From: Oscillospiraceae bacterium
GTDB lineage: Bacteria; Bacillota; Clostridia; Oscillospirales; Oscillospiraceae
Reading direction: 5' to 3'
NCBI GenBank assembly: GCA_009781855.1
Contig: WQUY01000020.1
Span: forward strand, 1 to 34,336
Length of the DNA stretch: 34,336 nucleotides
The position numbers and the translations under genes are program-made. Within the stretch, counting starts at the first letter, position 1; every line of letters begins with the position of its first letter. Below are positions 6,121 through 13,179 of the stretch, in pieces. The notes below the pieces were generated by a model. That model did no database searches and was not told the DNA's origin. It saw only the letters and a list, made by a program, of their open reading frames with translations.

Positions 6121-7386
6121 TTGAATATATTAGTCATCAATACAGGCAGTTCGTCTCTGAAGTATCAACTCTTCAACATGGAAACCGAAGCAATAATTGC
6201 TAAAGGAAACTGTGACCGGATAGGCATAGACGGACACATAAAGCATGTGCCTTCAAACGGAAAACCAACATTAAAGAGTGATATACCCCTGCCCTCACAC
6301 TCAGAAGCAATAAATTTTGTTATACGCACCTTGACAGGCCCAGAACATGGGGTTATTGATAGCTTATCTGAGATAAGCGCCGTTGGACATCGTGTTGTAC
6401 ACGGTGGGCGTAAGTTTGCGCAGAGCGTTCTAATCAATGATGATGTGCTCAAAGCCATAATAGCATGTGTTCGCCTTGCTCCGCTGCATATTCCTGCCAA
6501 TCTTATGGGGATTTATGCTTGTCAGAAGGCTATTCCCGCAGCGCCTCAGGTTGCGGTGTTTGACACAGCGTTTCATTTGGCAATTCCCGATTATGCGCAC
6601 GTTTATCCTATTCCATACGCGTATTATGATGAACACGATATCAGACGATATGGATTCCATGGTACATCCCACAGGTATGTATCGGAAAAGGCAATAGATT
6701 ATTTGGGTGGAAACGCCGAGGGCATGAGGCTCATAACCTGTCATTTGGGTAACGGAGCATCGCTTGCGGCGATAAAAGACGGCAAGAGCATAGACACAAC
6801 CATGGGTGCAACGCCCCTTGAAGGACTGCCTATGGGCACAAGATGCGGTACGGTTGATGCAGCTTTAGTTTCAGTTATAGCGGAGATAGAGGGCGGGCTG
6901 TCAATTGGTGAAGCGCTCGAGATTTTAAACCAAGAATCGGGTGTTTTGGGGATATCCGGGATTTCATCCGATTTTCGTGACATAATGAATATCGCCGAAT
7001 TTAATTTCGATGAAGCAGTTGAAGTAGAAGAGATTGAGGATCTTGAACTTGTGCATCGCTCAAGGCTTGCGCTAGATGTTTTTAAGTATCAGATAGCAAA
7101 ATTCATCGGGTCCTACATTGTTGCGCTAGGTGGCGTAGATGCAATTGTATTTACAGCAGGCGTTGGAGAGAATTCGCCCTCAATAAGGAGGGGGATTTGT
7201 GACTGGTTAAAAAGCTTCGGAATTTTTATTGATGGTGACAAAAACGGCAATGCTGAAGGCAATGGTGTTACGGATGTTACTGAGGCAGGGTCTTCTGTTG
7301 CTGTGCTTATCATTCCGACCAATGAGGAGCTGATTATAGCCAGGGATACCATGAAAATTGTATTTAGTACTGAATCTCGAAAATAA
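6121..7386 (+). CDS. ackA: Acetate kinase
   Basis: The 421-residue protein starts at TTG 6121, eight bases after AGAGG, which gives MNILVINTGSSSLKYQLF, the phosphate-binding start of acetate kinases. Other family motifs follow in order: AVGHRVVHGG (about 89-98), FDTAFH and PYAYYDEHDIRRYGFHGTSHRYV, HLGNGAS (about 209-215), GLPMGTRCGTVDA and FTAGVGENSPSIR near 344. It interconverts acetate with ATP and acetyl phosphate with ADP, the ATP-yielding step of acetate fermentation. No phosphotransacetylase gene is adjacent, so its partner is elsewhere. At 421 residues it is about 20 longer than many homologues, with an acidic insertion (EVEEIEDLELV) near 300 and a longer region near 375. Convergent with the next gene. 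Confidence 0.95.
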   Translation: MNILVINTGSSSLKYQLFNMETEAIIAKGNCDRIGIDGHIKHVPSNGKPTLKSDIPLPSHSEAINFVIRTLTGPEHGVIDSLSEISAVGHRVVHGGRKFAQSVLINDDVLKAIIACVRLAPLHIPANLMGIYACQKAIPAAPQVAVFDTAFHLAIPDYAHVYPIPYAYYDEHDIRRYGFHGTSHRYVSEKAIDYLGGNAEGMRLITCHLGNGASLAAIKDGKSIDTTMGATPLEGLPMGTRCGTVDAALVSVIAEIEGGLSIGEALEILNQESGVLGISGISSDFRDIMNIAEFNFDEAVEVEEIEDLELVHRSRLALDVFKYQIAKFIGSYIVALGGVDAIVFTAGVGENSPSIRRGICDWLKSFGIFIDGDKNGNAEGNGVTDVTEAGSSVAVLIIPTNEELIIARDTMKIVFSTESRK

Positions 7387-7424
7387 ATTTGCAAACTGGA
7401 GTGCATTACAAGTGTTTACTCCCA

Positions 7425-8186
7425 TCACCCTAAAAACCCATTGGCCTCTAACCATTTAAGAGATTCGTTTGCGTTAATCGTTTCTATTGTGAAAGTGATG
7501 TCTGGCAAGACCGCAGTCTTTTGGAGTACTGCATTGATGTCAATTATTCCATCTCCGAGCGCATTGTGGGTGTCAAACTGGCCATGATTATTGTGCAGGT
7601 GGATATGCCCCAGATGAGGTGCCATTTGCTCAGCCCAAGTTACTACCGGGATGTCCGGGCCCATCAAAGCTGCGTGGGCAATATCAAAGCAGAGCGTTAA
7701 TCGGGCATCCCCAACGGCCTGGACGATTTTTATGAGCATGGCAGGTGTGCTTTCGAGGACATTTTCTAGGTGCAGCTTAAAGTTTTTTGGCTTATCTGAA
7801 AGAAACCCAAGCCAGAAATCTACAGACTTTTCAACAAACCACTCTTCGTAATATACATGGGGCAAAAATCCCGAGTGGGCAATCATCGTGTCTATGTGGT
7901 ATTCTTGCATGATATTCCATGCTTGGTGTAGCCTCTTTTTCGCAACATCGAGTATGAGCGGGTCAATGGCTGCGGGGCTTAGTTCGTTAAAAGGTGCGTG
8001 AAAGGTAAGCCGTTTTACATTCTGCATTTTGTTTCGTGCTTTTGCATCGAACTCGTCAAAGCAGGTGTCCATGTTGTATGCGGTGCAGAATTCGGTGATT
8101 TCCAGTCCTAAAGAAAATTCGCGGGCTTTTTCGGCAGCATCTTCCGCTATGGTAGAGATGTAAAGCCTCTGTGATATATTTTTCAT
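7425..8186 (-). CDS. Sugar phosphate isomerase/epimerase-like TIM-barrel protein
   Basis: This 253-residue protein has the pattern of the xylose-isomerase-like / AP endonuclease 2 superfamily. GLEITEFC lies near 27, FHAPFNELSP near 62, an IAHSGF strand near 102, LHLENVLES near 138, FDIAHAAL near 168 and HIHLHNNHG near 194. The His and Glu/Asp residues on these strand ends would bind a divalent metal. AAAGG lies six bases upstream of the ATG. The substrate is not evident. Members act on sugars, inositols or apurinic DNA, and the short length fits the sugar-type group better than endonuclease IV. It is transcribed alone, convergent with ackA and divergent from mogA. Confidence 0.8.
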   Translation of the reverse strand: MKNISQRLYISTIAEDAAEKAREFSLGLEITEFCTAYNMDTCFDEFDAKARNKMQNVKRLTFHAPFNELSPAAIDPLILDVAKKRLHQAWNIMQEYHIDTMIAHSGFLPHVYYEEWFVEKSVDFWLGFLSDKPKNFKLHLENVLESTPAMLIKIVQAVGDARLTLCFDIAHAALMGPDIPVVTWAEQMAPHLGHIHLHNNHGQFDTHNALGDGIIDINAVLQKTAVLPDITFTIETINANESLKWLEANGFLG

Positions 8187-8333
8187 TTGATACCTTTCGC
8201 TTTGGATTTGCAGTTAGGTGACACAGACCACTACGCTATACTAATATACCACATAAAGCAATAGACTCATAGGAAAAGGAGTTGCCGGAGTTCATTATAA
8301 ATAGACAGAAGACTGTGAGTGAGGAGATTGGCT

Positions 8334-8828
8334 ATGTACACAGCAGCCGTAATAACGGTAAGTGACAAGGGTGCAGCAGGAGAACGGGAAGATATTGGCG
8401 GGCCTGCGGTACGTGAGATTTTGGAGCGTGCGGGTTATGAGGTTGTACATACGGCGATAATTCCGGATGAGCAGAAGCTCATTGAGCGGGAGCTCATGAA
8501 ATGTACCGACACTCTGGATATTGCGCTTATAGTTACGACAGGTGGAACAGGATTTTCGCCGAGGGATGTCACACCGGAGGCTACGATTGCTGTTTGCAAG
8601 CGGCTTACGCCCGGTATTCCAGAGGCGATGCGGGCAAGGAGTTTGCAGATAACTGACCGCGCTGTGTTGGCGCGTCAGCAGGCAGGAATACGTGCAGAGT
8701 CTTTGATAATAAACCTACCGGGAAGCCCAAAAGCTGCTAGAGAGAATCTGGAAGCTGTGCTTTCTGCACTAAATCATGGACTAGAGATGCTAAGAGGTGC
8801 AAAGCGGGATTGTGCGATTGAGGAGTAA
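8334..8828 (+). CDS. mogA: MogA/MoaB family molybdopterin adenylyltransferase
   Basis: I choose ATG 8334, seven bases after GAGGAG. A GTG at 8319 lies ahead of that site. The 164-residue protein begins MYTAAVITVSDKGAAGEREDIGGP, and has LIVTTGGTGFSPRDVTPEAT near 69-88 and LIINLPGSPKAARENL near 128, the molybdopterin-binding fold motifs of MogA/MoaB. It would adenylylate molybdopterin before molybdate insertion by MoeA. The main moeA-moaA-moaC operon is 12 kb away on the other strand, so this gene is separately controlled. MogA and MoaB cannot be told apart with confidence from sequence alone. Confidence 0.88.
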   Translation: MYTAAVITVSDKGAAGEREDIGGPAVREILERAGYEVVHTAIIPDEQKLIERELMKCTDTLDIALIVTTGGTGFSPRDVTPEATIAVCKRLTPGIPEAMRARSLQITDRAVLARQQAGIRAESLIINLPGSPKAARENLEAVLSALNHGLEMLRGAKRDCAIEE

Positions 8829-8841
8829 GACTGTGGTAACC

Positions 8842-8858
8842 CGGGAGCGTTGCTCCCG
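8842..8858. terminator. Short GC-rich hairpin after mogA
   Basis: A perfect 7-base stem CGGGAGC/GCTCCCG encloses GTT, 13 bases after the mogA stop. No T-run follows, so termination here is uncertain. Confidence 0.4.
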
Positions 8859-8923
8859 ACAACTAAGGGACAGGAACTGAGAAGGGTCGAGCTTTTTTCA
8901 GTCTAAGGTGGAGGAGAAGTAGC

Positions 8924-10786
8924 TTGCAATATAATACAAGACGTGTGTTTAATCGTAAGCTGGTTTTGAGTATAACTTCGCTTTCGATAGTTGGACTTAT
9001 TATTGTATATATTATAGTCAACACAATATTCCGGACAATTATTTATGAAAATGTAGTCGAAGCGACACATAGTGAAGCCCGCCTGATAGCGCAGGAAGTT
9101 GACAATTGGTTTGAAACCGGAAACCATATTGTCGGAAGTCTTGCAAGATTATGGGTCGAGCTTGGCGTCGATTATATAGAGTCGGCTGCAAACGTTTTTT
9201 TGGAAGAGTTTGACTTTGTGTCTGAGGTGTTTGCAGGGTTTGCTGACGGCAGCTTTGCGGGTGGCGGCGATTGGGTTCCGGATGAGGACTGGGTCGCAAC
9301 AACCCGACCCTGGTACGTTGCCGCTAAAGCTAACCCTAGTGAGATTGTGGCAACGACTCCCTATGTGTCCTATATTGGTGGACGCCGAGTTGTAACCTCT
9401 ATTTCAAAATGGGTGCCGGATTTGGGTGGAACGGAAGCTGTTGTTGGTGTGGTCATCACCATGGATTCAATTTTGGACATGATTAATGAATACCGTCTTG
9501 CAGGTGGTGGGCATCTGATTTTGCTTGGTTCTGAAGGTGAAGTGGTCTCCCATCCTCAGTCGGAATTTACAATAGGGCATGAGGAGACAATCTATATTGA
9601 GAATCTTCCCGGCGGGGAGTTTCTAAGAAGCATTATAGAGACATATGATGGTGGTATTATTGAGTTTGATGATCATATTCATGGGTCGGCATACCTTATG
9701 ATGTTTCGCCTCTATGCGACTGGTTGGACATTGGCCGCGGTTATTCCTACAGCCGCAGTGATGGAGCCGGTTTCTCAGTATCTGTCTATTATCATGTTGG
9801 CATCAGGGGCAGTTGTTGTTGCGCTGCTCCTGCTCACAATGTTTTTTATGTTTCTTTTAACGAGAAATAAGGAAACAGAACATGTAGCGCATCAGCGGCT
9901 TCACGCGATGCTCAATTCCTCGCCGCTTGCTTGTGTGCTAATTGATGAGGCGTTTAATATTCAAGAGGTCAATGATGTCGGGGTCAAGCTGTTTGGGGTG
10001 GAGAGCGCAGATGTTTTTATCGACAGATTCTTTGACCTCTCGCCGGAAGATCAGCCCGATGGGAAGCCCTCTTACCAAAAGATGCTTGATAACCTGCATT
10101 TTTGCCTAGAGGTAGGAAAGGCAAACTTTGAGTGGATGCATCAGACTCTGGATGGCGCGATTTCGCTTCCCTGCGAGGTTACGCTTGAGCGTCTGACTAT
10201 AGACACAAGGGATTTAGTCATTGCATATATAAGAGATTTGCGTGAAATATATAAAACTGTAGCGATGGTTTCGCAACTTGAAAATGCGGCGTTTACCGAT
10301 TCACTTACAGGTGCAAGAAACAGGCGTTATTTTCTGGATGAAGCTGAGCGAGAACTGAAAAAATGCATTGAGGATAAGCAAGACTTTGCGCTACTCATGA
10401 TAGATGTTGATCACTTCAAGAGCATCAATGATACGTATGGACACCCGATGGGTGATGAGGTCTTGAAAATATTGGTTGCGAGAATCGTCCACTCGTTAAA
10501 GCACGATACATTGGTTGCCCGCTATGGTGGTGAGGAGTTTATTGTAACGCTTCCGGGTGCAAGTCCGGAAAATGCTTTTGCTACTGCCGAGAGAATAAGA
10601 AAAAATATTGAAGCTTTTAAATTTGTGACAAAAGAGCGGAAGATCGATGTCAGAATCTCACTGGGTGTTGCGTCAATGCCAGAACAAGGGATAACTTTGG
10701 CAGAGATGGTCAGCAATGCAGACAAGGCACTGTATAAGGCTAAGAACTCCGGTAGAAATAAGACTGTTGCATATAGGCAAGAGTAG
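8924..10786 (+). CDS. Membrane diguanylate cyclase with Cache, PAS and GGDEF domains
   Basis: A TTG at 8924 lies seven bases after GGAGGAG. The 620-residue protein has a membrane segment near 13-38, an extracellular double-Cache-like sensor (about 40-280, with DEDWVATTRPWYVAAK and an FRLYATGWTLAAVIP ending), and a second membrane segment near 287-314. A PAS-like domain spans about 325-435 and a GGDEF domain about 455-618. The active-site motif is RYGGEEF (533-539), and DVDHFKSINDTYGHPMGDEVL is intact, so it should make cyclic di-GMP from GTP. The usual RxxD inhibitory site four residues before Arg533 reads KHDT, so product inhibition through that site is not expected. It is monocistronic and ends before a strong palindrome. 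The ligand is unknown. Confidence 0.9.
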   Translation: MQYNTRRVFNRKLVLSITSLSIVGLIIVYIIVNTIFRTIIYENVVEATHSEARLIAQEVDNWFETGNHIVGSLARLWVELGVDYIESAANVFLEEFDFVSEVFAGFADGSFAGGGDWVPDEDWVATTRPWYVAAKANPSEIVATTPYVSYIGGRRVVTSISKWVPDLGGTEAVVGVVITMDSILDMINEYRLAGGGHLILLGSEGEVVSHPQSEFTIGHEETIYIENLPGGEFLRSIIETYDGGIIEFDDHIHGSAYLMMFRLYATGWTLAAVIPTAAVMEPVSQYLSIIMLASGAVVVALLLLTMFFMFLLTRNKETEHVAHQRLHAMLNSSPLACVLIDEAFNIQEVNDVGVKLFGVESADVFIDRFFDLSPEDQPDGKPSYQKMLDNLHFCLEVGKANFEWMHQTLDGAISLPCEVTLERLTIDTRDLVIAYIRDLREIYKTVAMVSQLENAAFTDSLTGARNRRYFLDEAERELKKCIEDKQDFALLMIDVDHFKSINDTYGHPMGDEVLKILVARIVHSLKHDTLVARYGGEEFIVTLPGASPENAFATAERIRKNIEAFKFVTKERKIDVRISLGVASMPEQGITLAEMVSNADKALYKAKNSGRNKTVAYRQE

Positions 10787-10814
10787 ATTAAAGCGTAGTC
10801 AGAAATCTTCAACG

Positions 10815-10857
10815 AAACATTATTCCGTCAAGAATTATTCTTGACGGAATAATGTTT
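10815..10857. terminator. Bidirectional terminator: perfect 43-base palindrome
   Basis: Bases 10815-10857 are a perfect inverted repeat with 21 bases on each side of a single central base. The arms read AAACATTATTCCGTCAAGAA and its complement. It separates the convergent cyclase and kinase genes, and T-rich arm ends exist on both strands. Confidence 0.75.
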
Positions 10858-10884
10858 AAAGATGCCGAAAACCAAGCCTCATTG

Positions 10885-11346
10885 TCAGCTGTCCAAAGCG
10901 CAGTTTAAACGAATGGAAACTCTGTATAGGTTATTTGACATGCCATGCTCCATGGTGCCGCTATACTTTTCTACACATCGCCTTACATTTTCTAGCCCAT
11001 ACCCTCGAAAACGTCCTTTTTTCATATGAGAAGTCTGTAAACAAGGGTTGGAGATTTCGTAGAAAATCATATTATTTCGCTGTGTGATTTCTGCCGTTAT
11101 CTTTCTGGCAGAGGGTTCAAGTAAAACACATTCTTCTATGGCATTATCAAAAGTATTTCCTATTATGACACTTAAATCTATGGCAGAAATCTTGATATCA
11201 GGTGGAACAAATGCGTTAAGCTCAATGGTGATGCCATTGGCTTTTGCGTGCGTGTTTTTCTTTAAGCCAAACCAGCTGTTAAAGAAAATATGCACGAGCA
11301 AACACAAAATAAGAACTGTTGCAACCTCAAAAATAATATAATTCAC
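10885..11346 (-). CDS. AgrC-like GHKL histidine kinase fragment lacking sensor and phosphoacceptor domains
   Basis: The start is GTG 11346, five bases after AGGAGG, overlapping the response-regulator stop as GTGA. The 153-residue protein has one membrane segment (about 4-26), then passes almost directly into the ATP-binding domain typical of AgrC: ITIELNAFVPPDIKI, N-box N64-TFDN-68 AIEEC, and G-box GYGLENV (115-121). AgrC proteins normally have six membrane segments and a His-containing dimerisation helix before this domain, and both are absent. It may be a natural short ATPase partner, a remnant, or work with a sensor encoded elsewhere. A TTG at 11349 is an alternative start. It is co-transcribed with the response regulator upstream. 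Confidence 0.75.
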   Translation of the reverse strand: MNYIIFEVATVLILCLLVHIFFNSWFGLKKNTHAKANGITIELNAFVPPDIKISAIDLSVIIGNTFDNAIEECVLLEPSARKITAEITQRNNMIFYEISNPCLQTSHMKKGRFRGYGLENVRRCVEKYSGTMEHGMSNNLYRVSIRLNCALDS

Positions 11347-12029
11347 CAAGACCTCCTAACAAAGCGAAAGAGCGCTAATTCAAACGCCTTTTTACGTCTT
11401 CTGCTTATCGGTATTTTCTCAGCATTTGTAAGCACCAAATCATGCTCATTTACCGCATCAATAAAATCGAGGTTTACGATATAGCCCTTATGAGGAGAGA
11501 CAAAGGCGTTTCTGGGTAATAAAGCTTCGGCATCACCTATTTTCATCCTGCATTCATACGTTCTTGTTTTTGAGTGAAGTGTAAGTGTATGCCCAGATGC
11601 CTCAAAATAAAGGATATCGCTTATAGGCAAAACATATGAGCGCCCATTTTCGGCAATAGAGAATTTTTGTGGTGCAATTTTGTCAACAGCGGCATTAAGG
11701 GCATTTTCCAAAGTTTCATGCACGACTGGTTTTGGGAGGTAGCGAAAAGCGACTTCATACCCTCTGTAGGTGTATGCACTGCTGTTTGTCACAAAAATGA
11801 TAAGCGGCGGACTCGGCATGCCGCGCAGCTTTTTGGCAGCATCAAACCCATTTAAGGCACCCATTTCTATATCAAGAAGAATAACGTCGGCTGGTTGTGT
11901 TTTTATACCAGCTAATAGGGATTCCGCAGAGTCGAACAAGGAAATGACCATATCCGGATTATATTTTTGGGCAAGCGATTGGAGGTGTAGTAACTCTTTA
12001 TATTCATCATCACATATTGCAATATGCAT
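11343..12029 (-). CDS. LytTR-family response regulator (AgrA-like)
   Basis: This 228-residue protein has a receiver domain (about 1-115) with acidic pocket D7-D8, phosphoacceptor D53 in ILLDIEMG, T81 and K100 in RYLPKP. A LytTR DNA-binding domain follows (about 120-225, with ILYFEASGHTLTLHS, AFVSPHKGYIVNLDFI and IPISRRRKKAF). Such proteins bind pairs of 9-base direct repeats two helical turns apart. AGAGGGGG precedes the ATG. It is divergent from agrB and agrD and overlaps the kinase fragment downstream by four bases, so it is the likely regulator of the agr-like locus. Its own promoter overlaps the predicted LytTR repeats, so it may regulate itself. Confidence 0.88.
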   Translation of the reverse strand: MHIAICDDEYKELLHLQSLAQKYNPDMVISLFDSAESLLAGIKTQPADVILLDIEMGALNGFDAAKKLRGMPSPPLIIFVTNSSAYTYRGYEVAFRYLPKPVVHETLENALNAAVDKIAPQKFSIAENGRSYVLPISDILYFEASGHTLTLHSKTRTYECRMKIGDAEALLPRNAFVSPHKGYIVNLDFIDAVNEHDLVLTNAEKIPISRRRKKAFELALFRFVRRSW

Positions 12030-12100
12030 ACGTACCCCCTCTCTTTTTTAGATACGTGGTGCGTGTTGGTTCGCTTAATTTCTCTGTCAATGACATTCTG

Positions 12101-12129
12101 ATTATAATGCAGGAACACTATGTTTGCAA
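12101..12129 (-). promoter_or_regulatory. Promoter of the response regulator-kinase operon
   Basis: On the minus strand, TTGCAA (12124-12129) and a perfect TATAAT (12101-12106) are 17 bases apart. Transcription would start near 12094. The -35 overlaps the first of the two LytTR-like repeats by two bases. Confidence 0.65.
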
Positions 12130-12157
12130 CCGTTTGTGTCGGAAAATCGACCGCTTG
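12128..12157. promoter_or_regulatory. LytTR/AgrA-type direct-repeat binding site
   Basis: AACCGTTTG (12128-12136) and GACCGCTTG (12149-12157) are direct repeats with start-to-start distance 21, that is 9-base boxes with a 12-base gap. This is the layout of staphylococcal AgrA sites (consensus about WACAGTTAR). The first box matches that consensus at 7 of 9 positions and the second at 5. The pair lies between the divergent promoters. Confidence 0.6.
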
Positions 12158-12168
12158 TGCTCATAATA

Positions 12169-12197
12169 TTGCGCAAATTATTGATGCATGTGATAAT
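12169..12197 (+). promoter_or_regulatory. Promoter of agrB-agrD
   Basis: TTGCGC (12169-12174) and GATAAT (12192-12197) are separated by 17 bases. The LytTR-like repeats end 11 bases upstream of this -35, a usual position for activation. Transcription would start near 12204, only 16 bases before the agrB ATG. Confidence 0.6.
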
Positions 12198-12219
12198 GCC
12201 AAACAAAAGCAGGTGCAAC

Positions 12220-12807
12220 ATGGTTATACATAAACAGGCGTCATCGCTGGCTGATAAGCTTGTGAAAATAAAAGTGGTTGAAAAGCGCACTCAGGAAGTA
12301 TACACATACGGATTTGAATTAATTATTTCGGGCATGTTGAATGTGATGCTCATGGCTACCATAGCCGCTTTATTACGTCGATACTACGACTGGATACTCT
12401 TTCTGATTGCATTTATTCCGCTCAGAACAACCGCAGGCGGGTATCATGCAAGCTCCCATGCAAAATGCATCCTCGTGGGGACATTGAGCTTTTCTGCCTT
12501 ATTGGTGGTATCAAAGCTGCAAATTGAGTGGACGATTGCAAACTTGATTATTGCAAGCCTGTCATTATTGATAATGTTTCTGCTCTCGCCGGTAGAAGCG
12601 AAAAACAAAAAGCTAAAAGAGAAACAGGTCAATAAAAATCGAAAAATTAGCATTGGCATCGGTATTGGCAATTTGCTCGTGGCAATTATAGCCGTTTTTA
12701 TTTATGGCATTTCAAGTTTTCTGGCTATCTATTTTGCAGGTGTTTTTGCCGCGGCACTATCGATGATCATTGCTAAAAAAATAAATTTACAAAAGGGGAG
12801 AAATTGA
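12220..12807 (+). CDS. agrB: AgrB-like processing protease for a cyclic peptide signal
   Basis: I start at ATG 12220 after AGGTG, giving 195 residues, the usual AgrB size. The longer frame from 12124 would begin inside the promoter. The protein is hydrophobic with several membrane segments. It carries the AgrB signature PLRTTAGGYHASSHAKC (67-83), with His76 and Cys83 spaced as in the catalytic His77/Cys84 pair of the staphylococcal enzyme. AgrB removes the C-terminal tail of AgrD and joins the peptide into a thiolactone. agrD begins two bases after its stop, so the two are coupled. The C-terminal end is basic (KKINLQKGRN). Confidence 0.9.
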   Translation: MVIHKQASSLADKLVKIKVVEKRTQEVYTYGFELIISGMLNVMLMATIAALLRRYYDWILFLIAFIPLRTTAGGYHASSHAKCILVGTLSFSALLVVSKLQIEWTIANLIIASLSLLIMFLLSPVEAKNKKLKEKQVNKNRKISIGIGIGNLLVAIIAVFIYGISSFLAIYFAGVFAAALSMIIAKKINLQKGRN

Positions 12808-12808
12808 A

Positions 12809-12946
12809 ATGAGAATACTTAGAAAATGGCTTGTAAAACTGGCTTCCTCGATGGCGGTGTTGGCAATGCTTGTTGCAGTTTCATCTGTAGGCTCGGCATG
12901 TGTTTTTACCGCATATCAGCCGGACGTACCAGAATCTTTGCAGTGA
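12809..12946 (+). CDS. agrD: AgrD-like cyclic autoinducer peptide precursor
   Basis: This 45-codon gene begins eight bases after GGGGAG. The precursor has an amphipathic start (MRILRKWLVKL), a hydrophobic run (residues 15-28), and SACVFTAYQPDVPESLQ at the end. Cys31 would form the thiolactone, and the acidic, proline-containing tail after Tyr36 fits the part removed by AgrB. This resembles the AC-x-F-x-AYQP-x-x-P pattern of clostridial agrD genes. The mature ring probably spans Cys31 to Ala35 or Tyr36, but its ends cannot be fixed by sequence. It is the likely signal for the divergent LytTR regulator. Confidence 0.88.
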   Translation: MRILRKWLVKLASSMAVLAMLVAVSSVGSACVFTAYQPDVPESLQ

Positions 12947-13111
12947 GAAAGGAGGCAGGAGCCTTGCGCATAGAAAGTGCGTGAGGTGCAGTGTGTTTAG
13001 AAAGGAGGATGCTTATGCGAATGTGATGCTGGTTGGTAAATTTTGAGAAAGTTTAAAGAGTGAGCTGCGTGAGGAATTGCAAACAAAATGGAATGTTATC
13101 TATGATAATGG
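12947..13111 (+). other. Gap after agrD with two strong ribosome sites and no real gene
   Basis: A perfect AAAGGAGG occurs at 12948-12955 and again at 13001-13008. Each is followed at good spacing by a start codon whose frame closes at once: TTG 12964 gives six codons, ATG 13015 gives three. They may be worn copies of agrD starts or control elements. Confidence 0.3.
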
Positions 13112-13141
13112 TTGACAAGCTCTGAAGGTTGTGGGTTATCC
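13112..13141 (+). promoter_or_regulatory. Putative promoter of the Cys-rich secreted protein gene
   Basis: TTGACA (13112-13117) and TTATCC (13136-13141) are separated by 18 bases, about 40 bases before the ATG at 13180. The -35 is perfect and the -10 is modest. Confidence 0.45.
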
Positions 13142-13179
13142 TCTAAAACCTAAATGCACTATATAAGGAAGTATACTAT

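Noticed and set aside
8842..8858. Strong intrinsic terminator after mogA
   Set aside because: The stem is perfect but no T-run follows, so it is listed only with low confidence.
12124..12219. Longer agrB start at 12124, adding 32 residues
   Set aside because: This stretch contains the LytTR-like repeats and the agrB promoter, and ATG 12220 has its own ribosome site and gives a normal AgrB length.
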